In this document: positions 1 to 9,905 of the stretch, piece after piece | Layout: every line of letters begins with the position of its first letter | How positions within the stretch are numbered: the stretch's first letter is position 1 | Assembly (NCBI RefSeq): GCF_021134715.1 | Contig: NC_060018.1 | Span: 7,395,501-7,459,500 of the forward strand | Length of the DNA stretch: 64,000 bases | Direction of reading: 5' to 3' | Source of the DNA: Daphnia pulex | Taxonomy: Eukaryota > Arthropoda > Branchiopoda > Diplostraca > Daphniidae | Translations under genes and position numbers: made by a program | The notes under the pieces: generated by a model | Told to the model about the DNA's origin: nothing | The model's database searches: none | The model's input: only the letters and a program-made list of their open reading frames with translations

Positions 1-625
1 TTTTATTGGTAAATGTAACTACACAACATTTGATCAAGTGACGCCAGAAGTTATTTCTAGTCATTTTTTGGGAGAACATCCAAGTTTAAAATCAGTAGGG
101 GAGTACACAGTGAGAGAAGAACGAAAGGTCTTTAGGTCTTTAGCATATGTGATGGCCCTGGACAAGACAAGACAAACTAAGCAACGGAGTGACCCTGGAT
201 AAGGCATGCTCTCAACAATGGTCCGTACGAGTGGTAAGAATAGTCAGGTCCATCGAAGTCGAGGTCTGTGATCGTAGGCCAGGTTTAGATAGTTTCTAAA
301 AGTAGATGAGAGACAACAAGTACACGTTGCCGAGAATGCACCTTACCATCATGACCAGCGTCTTGAATTCAGCGCGTTGTTGCTCCAGGAACCAGTGAAG
401 ACGGCAGAGAAGGATGAGAGAGTCAGAGTTCACCTGTAAAACAGCAGAATAAGTTCCGCTGCCAAGTAATTGTCACTGGCAAAGGTTTCCAAGTTTAAGC
501 ATGCCATTTCAGCGATTTCTCAACATTTGGACCAATGAAAATTTTTGCTTGAAAACAGTAAAACAAAAGACAAGTAATTGCCAATTTAACGACGATTTTC
601 GATGATTATAGTTTCGGTTGCTCGC

Positions 626-698
626 TACCTCTGGCGAGACTCGAACTCGCAATCCCCGGCTTAGGAGGCCGGTGCGTTATCCATTAGGCCACAAAGGC
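626..698 (-). tRNA. tRNA-Arg(CCT), unit 1
   Basis: Differs from the unit 2 copy by one base in the D stem (AGGC becomes ACGC), which costs one pair; otherwise a full cloverleaf. Confidence 0.85.
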
Positions 699-1204
699 TG
701 AGTTATGTTGAATCTCCTATTCGAGGAATGACGTTATATTGCAAAGCTTTTTCCTAGAAGATAGCCAAACGTCCCATGTTATATAAACATACAGCGATTA
801 CCGTCTGTGGACATCGTCTCAATCTTGAAAACCATGTTTTTTGAATAATCTTAACTACAAACTCTATTTACAGCTTTCGAGTTCTATAACTGGACATACA
901 TTTACTATTGCAATTAGTTGTATCAAATATCAAGGCTTTCTACTCTCACAATGAGGGATACCCTTTCTCACTATCTCATTTCATTATTTGTGTATGTTCC
1001 ACGACCTATATCCGAATGTACATCCTTTTGGTTCGCACTTTCTCTACATCGTAGGAATTAACGTAAAGAAACACCATGAGAACTCGTGTTGTCGTCTATG
1101 AACATCTATGAATTCTGCCCATAATGGTGAATGATTTCAAACGATATTAACTTGATAATAAATGTTGGAAAACCAACAATACTAACTAAAATCAAAAGAC
1201 TAGC

Positions 1205-1277
1205 CGCCCGATAAGGGACTTGAACCCTTGACCTCAGGATTAAAAGTCCCGCGCTCTACCGTCTGAGCTAACCGGGC
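1205..1277 (-). tRNA. tRNA-Lys(TTT), unit 1 (reference copy)
   Basis: This tRNA decodes AAA (and AAG by wobble). It folds with a 7-bp acceptor stem (GCCCGGT with ATCGGGC), a GCTC/GAGC D stem, a CTTTTAA anticodon loop giving TTT, a TTCAAGT T loop and discriminator G. No CCA is encoded. On the minus strand a TTTT run follows about 10 bases downstream and can end Pol III transcription. Eleven of the 16 copies show no difference from this one. Confidence 0.96.
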
Positions 1278-1687
1278 TTAATGTTGGTATTGCAATAGTT
1301 TTCCGTTCGAGTTCATTTTTAAATTTTACGATTGCTTATAGATCTTTTACGGACGGAAGTACGGACGTTTTTCTATTCTTCGTAAACAAAATGGGTACAC
1401 ATTCTTTCATCCTATAATTTGTCTCTGACTACATTTTGTGTTTGTAAACTACACCCAAAGACCGCCATAATGCATTTCGGCACTGGTTCTGAAAAATAGA
1501 CACGTTTCTGGAAACGCCAAGTAACAGGTCATGGCTCCACGGTTCCGAGATAGATCCCGGAACCTAGGATACCCATGACTGCACAGTTCATATTTGTAAT
1601 CATGCGTAAATTTGAGATATTAGTAAACGATTGAAAATGAGTTGTTCCACTAGAAAATACTAGCATGTGAAACAAATGGCAATTCAC

Positions 1688-1769
1688 CGCAATTGGTAGG
1701 GTTCGACCCTACGCCCTCAGAGAGGAATAGATTTCAAGTCTATCGCCTTAAACACTCGGCCACAACTGC
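1688..1769 (-). tRNA. tRNA-Ser(TGA), unit 1, decayed copy
   Basis: Three differences from the unit 2 copy: a G-T wobble in the acceptor stem, a change of the invariant first T of the T loop (TTCGAAC becomes GTCGAAC), and a changed G in the D loop. The last two hit A- and B-box bases, so expression or folding may be impaired. Confidence 0.75.
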
Positions 1770-1887
1770 CCCGATTTTTCAGACAATCTAGTAATAATAT
1801 TTATTGGTTCACCAATATTTCCGTTTGGCCTTACTGAAGAGCAGGTTAAATGAGAGATGCAAAATCCTAGCACTTTCTTTAAGTGTA

Positions 1888-1971
1888 GGTCGTGTGGCCT
1901 AATGGATAAGGCGTCGGACTTCTATGAAAGTAGTTATCCGAAAATTGCGGGTTCGAGTCCCGCCACGATTA
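1888..1971 (+). tRNA. tRNA-Arg(TCT) with 11-nt intron, unit 1 (reference copy)
   Basis: Decodes AGA. The acceptor stem GGTCGTG pairs with CACGATT using two G-T wobbles, followed by discriminator A. The anticodon stem TCGGA/TCCGA is interrupted by 18 bases rather than 7; removing 11 bases just after position 37 leaves a normal loop with anticodon TCT. An intron at this position is the canonical eukaryotic site, and introns are common in tRNA-Arg(TCT). The mature length would be 73 nt. The T arm is GCGGG/CCCGC with loop TTCGAGT. Shares its D arm with the Arg(CCT) gene of the same unit. Confidence 0.95.
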
Positions 1972-2235
1972 ATAGCATATGACGAAACTATTAGTTCATG
2001 ATGAGTAGTAGTTAACCACAAACCATGGGGAATCATGTCAGATCAATAAAACTACAAATATATCTCGAACACTCAATGAATATCACTGGCTTGCATTGCT
2101 TTCACAGTGACGATTGAAATTGGCTGCTGATATAGCCTTGCTTGGTAGATACCTTAAATCATTCTCTCTAAAGACACACAGAGTATACCTAACTGATGAT
2201 GAATGAACCTTTGATTAATATGTTAAAAATTTATT

Positions 2236-2309
2236 GGCCTGTTAGCTCAGTTGGTTAGAGCGCCGTGCTAATAACGCGGAGGTCATGAGTTCGATCCTCT
2301 TACGGGCCA
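2236..2309 (+). tRNA. tRNA-Ile(AAT), unit 1 (reference copy)
   Basis: Decodes AUU, AUC and AUA after A34 is edited to inosine. Acceptor GGCCTGT pairs with ACGGGCC, D stem is GCTC/GAGC, the anticodon loop is CTAATAA (AAT), the T loop is TTCGATC and the discriminator is A. Length 74 nt. Thirteen of 16 copies look the same. Confidence 0.96.
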
Positions 2310-2386
2310 CTATAATTCTTTCATTAAATATTTTCCACTCTAAAAAGGTACTGATAGATTCGAAATATTTTGCAAAAATAGTGAAT

Positions 2387-2468
2387 GCAGATATGGCCGA
2401 GTGGTTAAGGCGACTGACTCGAAATCAGTTTCCATCTTGGAGCGTAGGTTCGAATCCTACTATCTGCG
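2387..2468 (+). tRNA. tRNA-Ser(CGA), unit 2 (reference copy)
   Basis: Decodes UCG. It is a class II tRNA of 82 nt with a long variable arm. Acceptor GCAGATA pairs with TATCTGC, the anticodon loop is CTCGAAA (CGA), the T loop is TTCGAAT and the discriminator is G as in other Ser tRNAs. A TTTT terminator starts one base after the gene. It is 77 bp downstream of the Ile(AAT) gene on the same strand. Confidence 0.96.
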
Positions 2469-2824
2469 TTTTGTGGCATTTTATTGGTAAATGTAACTAC
2501 ACAACATTTGATCAAGTGACGCCAGAAGTTATTTCTAGTCATTTTTTGGGAGAACATCCAAGTTTAAAATCAGTAGGGGAGTACACAGTGAGAGAAGAAC
2601 GAAAGGTCTTTAGGTCTTTAGCATATGTGATGGCCCTGGACAAGACAAGACAAACTAAGCAACGGAGTGACCCTGGATAAGGCATGCTCTCAACAATGGT
2701 CCGTACGAGTGGTAAGAACAGTCAGGTCCATCGAAGTCGAGGTCTGTGATCGAAGGCCAGGTTTAGATAGTTTCTAAAAGTAGATGAGAGACAACAAGTA
2801 CACGTTGCCGAGAATGCACCTTAC

Positions 2825-2911
2825 CATCATGACCAGCGTCTTGAATTCAGCGCGTTGTTGCTCCAGGAACCAGTGAAGACGGCAGAGAAGGATGAGAGAG
2901 TCAGAGTTCAC
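2825..2911 (-). other. Exon-like open segment repeated in every unit (unit 2 copy)
   Basis: On the minus strand an 87-base open segment encodes 29 residues beginning VNSDSLILLCRLHWF. It is preceded by a pyrimidine-rich TTTTACAG acceptor and followed by a GTAAGG donor. A 51-base intron-like gap ending in TTTTAG leads to a second segment (2690-2773) that continues in the same phase for 27 codons to a TGA. An AATAAA lies about 200 bp further on. I do not recognise the peptide. It could be the tail of a captured protein gene or a chance arrangement. Competing frames here are also partly open, so the assignment is weak. Units 6 and 7 carry a base change in it that alters a Lys codon. Confidence 0.35.
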
Positions 2912-3103
2912 CTGTAAAACAGCAGAATAAGTTCCGCTGCCAAGTAATTGTCACTGGCAAAGGTTTCCAAGTTTAAGCATGCCATTTCAGCGATTTCCCA
3001 ACACTTGGACCAATGAAAATTTTTGCTTGAAAACAGTAAAACAAAAGACAAGTAATTGCCAATTTAACGACGATTTTCGATAATTATAGTTTCGGTTGCT
3101 CGC

Positions 3104-3176
3104 TACCTCTGGCGAGACTCGAACTCGCAATCCCCGGCTTAGGAGGCCGGTGCCTTATCCATTAGGCCACAAAGGC
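3104..3176 (-). tRNA. tRNA-Arg(CCT), unit 2 (reference copy)
   Basis: Decodes AGG. Acceptor GCCTTTG pairs with CAGAGGT (terminal G-T wobble), D stem GCCT/AGGC, anticodon stem CCGGC/GCCGG with loop CTCCTAA (CCT), T arm GCGAG/CTCGC with loop TTCGAGT, discriminator A. There is no TTTT close downstream on the minus strand, so a longer 3' trailer is likely. Confidence 0.96.
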
Positions 3177-3682
3177 TAAGTTATGTTGAATCTCCTATTC
3201 GAGGAATGACGTTATATTGCAAAGCTTTTTCCTAGAAGATAGCCAAACGTCCCATGTTATATAAACATACAGCGATTACCGTCTGTGGACATCGTCTCAA
3301 TCTTGAAAACCATGTTTTTTGAATAATCTTAACTACAAACTCTATTTACAGCTTTCGAGTTCTATAACTGGACATACATTTACTATTGCAATTAGTTGTA
3401 TCAAATATCAAGGCTTTCTACTCTCACAATGAGGGATACTCTTTCTCACTATCTCATTTCATTATTTGTGTATGTTCCACGACCTATATCCGAATGTACT
3501 TCCTTTTGGTTCGCACTTTCTCTACATCGTAGGAATTAACGTAAAGAAACACCATGAGAACTCGTGTTGTCGTCTATGAACATCTATGAATTCTGCCCAT
3601 AATGGTGAATGATTTCAAACGATATTAACTTGATAATAAATGTTGGAAAACCAACAATACTAACTAAAATTAAAAGACTAGC

Positions 3683-3755
3683 CGCCCGATAAGGGACTTG
3701 AACCCTTGACCTCAGGATTAAAAGTCCCGCGCTCTACCATCTGAGCTAACCGGTC
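3683..3755 (-). tRNA. tRNA-Lys(TTT), unit 2
   Basis: Two changes from the unit 1 copy: one in the D loop, and one at acceptor position 2 (GCCCGGT becomes GACCGGT) that leaves an A-G mismatch. The same pair of changes is in unit 3. Confidence 0.8.
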
Positions 3756-4007
3756 TTAATGATTGGTATTGCAATAGTTTTCCGTTCGAGTTCATTTTTA
3801 AATTTTACGATTGCTTATAGATCTTTTACGGACGGAAGTACGGACGTTTTTCTATTCTTCGTAAACAAAATGGGTACACATTCTTTCATCCTATAATTTG
3901 TCTCTGACTACATTTTGTGTTTGTAAACTACACTCAAAGACCGCCATAATGCATTTCGGCACTGGTTCTGAAAAATAGACACGTTTCTGGAAACGCCAAG
4001 TAACAGG

Positions 4008-4057
4008 TCATGGCTCCACGGTTCCGAGATAGATCCCGGGACCTAGGATACCCATGA
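4008..4057. other. Conserved 50-bp imperfect hairpin in each unit (unit 2 copy)
   Basis: The outer arms TCATGG and CCATGA are complementary. Inside them GGTTCC pairs with GGGACC with one G-T wobble; in unit 1 the inner arm is GGAACC, giving perfect pairing. The element is nearly invariant in all units, including next to the element A insertion. It lacks a full tRNA cloverleaf. It could be a decayed tRNA-like gene, a structured transcript or simply an inverted repeat. Confidence 0.45.
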
Positions 4058-4166
4058 CTGCACAGTTAATATTTGTAATCATGCGTAAATTTGAGATATT
4101 AGTAAACGATTGAAAATGAGTTGTTCCACTAGAAAATACTAGCATGTGAAACAAATGGCAATTCAC

Positions 4167-4248
4167 CGCAGTTGGTAGGGTTCGAACCTACGCCCTCAGA
4201 GAGGAATAGATTTCAAGTCTATCGCCTTAACCACTCGGCCACAACTGC
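4167..4248 (-). tRNA. tRNA-Ser(TGA), unit 2 (reference copy)
   Basis: Decodes UCA. Class II, 82 nt. Acceptor GCAGTTG pairs with CAACTGC, anticodon stem ATAGA/TCTAT with loop CTTGAAA (TGA), long variable arm with CCTC/GAGG, T arm GTAGG/CCTAC with loop TTCGAAC, discriminator G. The nearest TTTT downstream on the minus strand is about 30 bases away. Its D arm and T arm resemble the Ser(CGA) gene of the same unit. Confidence 0.96.
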
Positions 4249-4366
4249 CCCGATTTTTCAGACAATCTAGTAATAATATTTATTGGTTCACCAATATTTC
4301 CGTTTGACCTTACTGAAGAGCAGGTTAAATGAGAGATGCAAAATCCTAGCACTTTCTTTAAGTGTA

Positions 4367-4450
4367 GGTCGTGTGGCCTAATGGATAAGGCGTCGGACTT
4401 CTATGAAAGTAGTTATCCGAAAATTGCGGGTTCGAGTCCCGCCACGATTA
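4367..4450 (+). tRNA. tRNA-Arg(TCT), unit 2
   Basis: No difference from the unit 1 copy seen, intron included. Confidence 0.95.
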
Positions 4451-4714
4451 TTAGCATATGACGAAACTATTAGTTCATGATGAGTAGTAGTTAACCACAA
4501 ACCATGGGGAATCATGTCAGATCAATAAAACTACAAATATATCTCGAACACTCAATGAATATCACTGGCTTGCATTGCCTTCACAGTGACGATTGAAATT
4601 GGCTGCTGATATAGCCTTGCTTGGTAAATACCTTAAATCATTCTCTCTAAAGACACACAGAGTATACCTAACTGATAATGAATGAACCTTTGATTAATAC
4701 GTTAAAAATTTATT

Positions 4715-4788
4715 GGCCTGTTAGCTCAGTTGGTTAGAGCGCCGTGCTAATAACGCAGAGGTCATGAGTTCGATCCTCTTACGGGCCA
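4715..4788 (+). tRNA. tRNA-Ile(AAT), unit 2
   Basis: One change in the 3' half of the anticodon stem (CGCGG becomes CGCAG) gives a C-A mismatch. Confidence 0.85.
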
Positions 4789-4865
4789 CTATAATTCTTT
4801 CATTAAATATTTTCCACTCTAAAAAGGTACTGATAGATTCGAAATATTTTGCTAAAATAGTGAAT

Positions 4866-4947
4866 GCAGATATGGCCGAGTGGTTAAGGCGACTGACTCG
4901 AAATCAGTTTCCATCTTGGAGCGTAGGTTCGAATCCTACTATCTGCG
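4866..4947 (+). tRNA. tRNA-Ser(CGA), unit 3
   Basis: No difference from the unit 2 copy seen. Confidence 0.95.
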
Positions 4948-5582
4948 TTTTGTGGCATTTTATTGGTAAATGTAACTACACAACATTTGATCAAGTGACG
5001 CCAGAAGTTATTTCTAGTCATTTTTTGGGAGAACATCCAAGTTTAAAATCAGTAGGGGAGTACACAGTGAGAGAAGAACGAAAGGTCTTTAGGTCTTTAG
5101 CATATGTGATGGCCCTGGACAAGACAAGACAAACTAAGCAACGGAGTGACCCTGGATAAGGCATGCTCTCAACAATGGTCCGTACGAGTGGTAAGAACAG
5201 TCAGGTCCATCGAAGTCGAGGTCTGTGATCGAAGGCCAGGTTTAGATAGTTTCTAAAAGTAGATGAGAGACAACAAGTACACGTTGCCGAGAATGCACCT
5301 TACCATCATGACCAGCGTCTTGAATTCAGCGCGTTGTTGCTCCAGGAACCAGTGAAGACGGCAGAGAAGGATGAGAGAGTCAGAGTTCACCTGTAAAACA
5401 GCAGAATAAGTTCCGCTGCCAAGTAATTGTCACTGGCAAAGGTTTCCAAGTTTAAGCATGCCATTTCAGCGATTTCTCAACACTTGGACCAATGAAAATT
5501 TTTGCTTGAAAACAGTAAAACAAAAGACAAGTAATTGCCAATTTAACGACGATTTTCGATAATTATAGTTTCGGTTGCTCGC

Positions 5583-5655
5583 TACCTCTGGCGAGACTCG
5601 AACTCGCAATCCCCGGCTTAGGAGGCCGGTGCGTTATCCATAAGGCCACAAAGGC
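5583..5655 (-). tRNA. tRNA-Arg(CCT), unit 3
   Basis: Carries the D-stem ACGC variant seen in unit 1, plus a second change at the D stem/loop border (CCTAATGG becomes CCTTATGG). Confidence 0.82.
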
Positions 5656-6161
5656 TGAGTTATGTTGAATCTCCTATTCGAGGAATGACGTTATATTGCA
5701 AAGCTTTTTCCTAGAAGATAGCCAAACGTCCCATGTTATATAAACATACAGCGATTACCGTCTGTGGACATCGTCTCAATCTTGAAAACCATGTTTTTTG
5801 AATAATCTTAACTACAAACTCTATTTACAGCTTTCGAGTTCTATAACTGGACATACATTTACTATTGCAATTAGTTGTATCAAATATCAAGGCTTTCTAC
5901 TCTCACAATGAGGGATACTCTTTCTCACTATCTCATTTCATTATTTGTGTATGTTCCACGACCTATATCCGAATGTACTTCCTTTTGGTTCGCACTTTCT
6001 CTACATCGTAGGAATTAACGTAAAGAAACACCATGAGAACTCGTGTTGTCGTCTATGAACATCTATGAATTCTGCCCATAATGGTGAATGATTTCAAACG
6101 ATATTAACTTGATAATAAATGTTGGAAAACCAACAATACTAACTAAAATTAAAAGACTAGC

Positions 6162-6234
6162 CGCCCGATAAGGGACTTGAACCCTTGACCTCAGGATTAA
6201 AAGTCCCGCGCTCTACCATCTGAGCTAACCGGTC
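6162..6234 (-). tRNA. tRNA-Lys(TTT), unit 3
   Basis: Same two changes as unit 2, including the acceptor position 2 mismatch. Confidence 0.8.
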
Positions 6235-6645
6235 TTAATGATTGGTATTGCAATAGTTTTCCGTTCGAGTTCATTTTTAAATTTTACGATTGCTTATAGA
6301 TCTTTTACGGACGGAAGTACGGACGTTTTTCTATTCTTCGTAAACAAAATGGGTACACATTCTTTCATCCTATAATTTGTCTCTGACTACATTTTGTGTT
6401 TGTAAACTACACTCAAAGACCGCCATAATGCATTTCGGCACTGGTTCTGAAAAATAGACACGTTTCTGGAAACGCCAAGTAACAGGTCATGGCTCCACGG
6501 TTCCGAGATAGATCCCGGGACCTAGGATACCCATGACTGCACAGTTAATATTTGTAATCATGCGTAAATTTGAGATATTAGTAAACGATTGAAAATGAGT
6601 TGTTCCACTAGAAAATACTAGCATGTGAAACAAATGGCAATTCAC

Positions 6646-6727
6646 CGCAGTTGGTAGGGTTCGAACCTACGCCCTCAGAGAGGAATAGATTTCAAGTCTA
6701 TCGCCTTAACCACTCGGCCACAACTGC
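6646..6727 (-). tRNA. tRNA-Ser(TGA), unit 3
   Basis: No difference from the unit 2 copy seen. Confidence 0.95.
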
Positions 6728-6845
6728 CCCGATTTTTCAGACAATCTAGTAATAATATTTATTGGTTCACCAATATTTCGGTTTGACCTTACTGAAGAGC
6801 AGGTTAAATGAGAGATGCAAAATCCTAGCACTTTCTTTAAGTGTA

Positions 6846-6929
6846 GGTCGTGTGGCCTAATGGATAAGGCGTCGGACTTCTATGAAAGTAGTTATCCGAA
6901 AATTGCGGGTTCGAGTCCCGCCACGATTA
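6846..6929 (+). tRNA. tRNA-Arg(TCT), unit 3
   Basis: No difference from the unit 1 copy seen, intron included. Confidence 0.95.
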
Positions 6930-7193
6930 ATAGCATATGACGAAACTATTAGTTCATGATGAGTAGTAGTTAACCACAAACCATGGGGAATCATGTCAGA
7001 TCAATAAAACTACAAATATATCTCGAACACTCAATGAATATCACTGGCTTGCATTGCCTTCTCAGTGACGATTGAAATTGGCTGCTGATATAGCCTTGCT
7101 TGGTAGATACCTTAAATCATTCTCTCTAAAGACACACAGAGTATACCTAACTGATGATGAATGAACCTTTTATTAATATATTAAGAATTTATT

Positions 7194-7267
7194 GGCCTGT
7201 TAGCTCAGTTGGTTAGAGCGCCGTGCTAATAACGCGGAGGTCATGAGTTCGATCCTCTTACGGGCCA
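7194..7267 (+). tRNA. tRNA-Ile(AAT), unit 3
   Basis: No difference from the unit 1 copy seen. Confidence 0.95.
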
Positions 7268-7344
7268 CTATAATTCTTTCATTAAATATTTTCCACTCTA
7301 AAAAGGTACTGATAGATTCGAAATATTTTGCTAAAATAGTGAAT

Positions 7345-7426
7345 GCAGATATGGCCGAGTGGTTAAAGCGACTGACTCGAAATCAGTTTCCATCTTGGAG
7401 CGTAGGTTCGAATCCTACTATCTGCG
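7345..7426 (+). tRNA. tRNA-Ser(CGA), unit 4
   Basis: One change in the D stem (GGC becomes AGC), losing one pair. Confidence 0.87.
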
Positions 7427-8061
7427 TTTTGTGGCATTTTATTGGTAAATGTAACTACACAACATTTGATCAAGTGACGCCAGAAGTTAATTCTAGTCAT
7501 TTTTTGGGAGAACATCCAAGTTTAAAATCAGTAGGGGAGTACACAGTGAGAGAAGAACGAAAGGTCTTTAGGTCTTTAGCATATGTGATGGCCCTGGACA
7601 AGACAAGACAAACTAAGCAACGGGGTGACCCTGGATAAGGCATGCTCTCAACAATGGTCCGTACGAGTGGTAAGAACAGTCAGGTCCATCGAAGTCGAGG
7701 TCTGTGATCGTAGGCCAGGTTTAGATAGTTTCTAAAAGTAGATGAGAGACAACAAGTACACGTTGCCGAGAATGCACCTTACCATCATGACCAGCGTCTT
7801 GAATTCAGCGCGTTGTTGCTCCAGGAACCAGTGAAGACGGCAGAGAAGGATGAGAGAGTCAGAGTTCACCTGTAAAACAGCAGAATAAGTTCCGCTGCCA
7901 AGTAATTGTCACTGGCAAAGGTTTCCAAGTTTAAGCATGCCATTTCAGCGATTTCCCAACACTTGGACCAATGAAAATTTTTGCTTGAAAACAGTAAGAC
8001 AAAAGACAAGTAATTGCCAATTTAACGACGATTTTCGATAATTATAGTTTCGGTTGCTCGC

Positions 8062-8134
8062 TACCTCTGGCGAGACTCGAACTCGCAATCCCCGGCTTAG
8101 GAGGCCGGTGCCTTATCCATTAGGCCACAAAGGC
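8062..8134 (-). tRNA. tRNA-Arg(CCT), unit 4
   Basis: No difference from the unit 2 copy seen. Confidence 0.95.
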
Positions 8135-8640
8135 TAAGTTATGTTGAATCTCCTATTCGAGGAATGACGTTATATTGCAAAGCTTTTTCCTAGAAGATAG
8201 CCAAACGTCCCATGTTATATAAACATACAGCGATTACCGTCTGTGGACATCGTCTCAATCTTGAAAACCATGTTTTTTGAATAGTCTTAACTACAAACTC
8301 TATTTACAGCTTTCGAGTTCTATAACTGGACATACATTTACTATTGCAATTAGTTGTATCAAATATCAAGGCTTTCTACTCTCACAATGAGGGATACTCT
8401 TTCTCACTATCTCATTTCATTATTTGTGTATGTTCCACGACCTATATCCGAATGTACTTCCTTTTGGTTCGCACTTTCTCTACATCGTAGGAATTAACGT
8501 AAAGAAACACCATGAGAACTCGTGTTGTCGTCTATGAACATCTATGAATTCTGCCCATAATGGTGAATGATTTCAAACGATATTAACTTGATAATAAATG
8601 GTGGAAAACCAACAATACTAACTAAAATCAAAAGACTAGC

Positions 8641-8713
8641 CGCCCGATAAGGGACTTGAACCCTTGACCTCAGGATTAAAAGTCCCGCGCTCTACCGTCT
8701 GAGCTAACCGGGC
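8641..8713 (-). tRNA. tRNA-Lys(TTT), unit 4
   Basis: No difference from the unit 1 copy seen. Confidence 0.95.
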
Positions 8714-9124
8714 TTACTAATTTGTATTGCAATAGTTTTCCGTTCGAGTTCATTTTTAAATTTTACGATTGCTTATAGATCTTTTACGGACGGAAGTACG
8801 GACGTTTTTCTATTCTTCGTAAACAAAATGGGTACACATTCTTTCATCCTATAATTTGTCTCTGACTACATTTTGTGTTTGTAAACTACACTCAAAGACC
8901 GCCATAATGCATTTCGGCACTGGTTCTGAAAAATAGACACGTTTCTGGAAACGCCAAGTAACAGGTCATGGCTTCACGGTTCCGAGATAGATCCCGGGAC
9001 CTAGGATACCCATGACTGCACAGTTAATATTTGTAATCATGCGTAAATTTGAGATATTAGTAAACGATTGAAAATGAGTTGTTCCACTAGAAAATACTAG
9101 CATGTGAAACAAATGGCAATTCAC

Positions 9125-9206
9125 CGCAATTGGTAGGGTTCGAACCTACGCCCTCAGAGAGGAATAGATTTCAAGTCTATCGCCTTAACCACTCGGCCAC
9201 AACTGC
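9125..9206 (-). tRNA. tRNA-Ser(TGA), unit 4
   Basis: One acceptor-stem change that turns a G-C pair into a G-T wobble, shared with unit 1. Confidence 0.92.
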
Positions 9207-9324
9207 CCCGATTTTTCAGACAATCTAGTAATAATATTTATTGGTTCACCAATATTTCCGTTTGACCTTACTGAAGAGCAGGTTAAATGAGAGATGCAAA
9301 ATCCTAGCACTTTCTTTAAGTGTA

Positions 9325-9408
9325 GGTCGTGTGGCCTAATGGATAAGGCGTCGGACTTCTATGAAAGTAGTTATCCGAAAATTGCGGGTTCGAGTCCCGC
9401 CACGATTA
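9325..9408 (+). tRNA. tRNA-Arg(TCT), unit 4
   Basis: No difference from the unit 1 copy seen, intron included. Confidence 0.95.
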
Positions 9409-9672
9409 ATAGCATATGACGAAACTATTAGTTCATGATGAGTAGTAGTTAACCACAAACCATGGGGAATCATGTCAGATCAATAAAACTACAAATATAT
9501 CTCGAACACTCAATGAATATCACTGGCTTGCATTGCCTTCACAGTGACGATTGAAATTGGCTGCTGATATAGCCTTGCTTGGTAGATACCTTAAATCATT
9601 CTCTCTAAAGACACACAGAGTATACCTAACTGATGATGAATGAACCTTTGATTAATATGTTAAAAATTTCTT

Positions 9673-9746
9673 GGCCTGTTAGCTCAGTTGGTTAGAGCGC
9701 CGTGCTAATAACGCGGAGGTCATGAGTTCGATCCTCTTACGGGCCA
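9673..9746 (+). tRNA. tRNA-Ile(AAT), unit 4
   Basis: No difference from the unit 1 copy seen. Confidence 0.95.
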
Positions 9747-9823
9747 CTATAATTCTTTCATTAAATATTTTCCACTCTAAAAAGGTACTGATAGATTCGA
9801 AATATTTTGCTAAAATAGTGAAT

Positions 9824-9905
9824 GCAGATATGGCCGAGTGGTTAAGGCGACTGACTCGAAATCAGTTTCCATCTTGGAGCGTAGGTTCGAATCCTACTAT
9901 CTGCG
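9824..9905 (+). tRNA. tRNA-Ser(CGA), unit 5
   Basis: No difference from the unit 2 copy seen. Confidence 0.95.

Larger units (their letters stand above)
2469..4714. other. Spacers of the repeat unit, described in unit 2
   Basis: This describes the non-tRNA DNA shared by all units. Between Ser(CGA) and Arg(CCT) (635 bp) there is a TTTT terminator directly after Ser(CGA), an AATAAA on the minus strand at 2480-2485, and two minus-strand exon-like segments (2690-2773 and 2825-2911). Between Arg(CCT) and Lys (506 bp) I see only AT-rich DNA with a TATATAAA at 3258-3265. Between Lys and Ser(TGA) (411 bp) there is a conserved hairpin at 4008-4057. Between Arg(TCT) and Ile (264 bp) I see nothing recognisable. 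Long plus-strand open frames here run through tRNA genes and are not credible proteins. Confidence 0.8.

Noticed and set aside
2285-2680. Plus-strand open frames of 99-131 residues repeated in each unit
   Set aside because: They start inside tRNA-Ile or just before tRNA-Ser(CGA) and read straight through tRNA-Ser(CGA). The conservation is explained by the tRNA genes and array homogenisation.
3258-3265. TATATAAA between Arg(CCT) and Lys(TTT) as a tRNA or snRNA promoter
   Set aside because: It is about 80 bp upstream of Arg(CCT), not near -30, and no snRNA sequence follows. Left as part of the AT-rich spacer.
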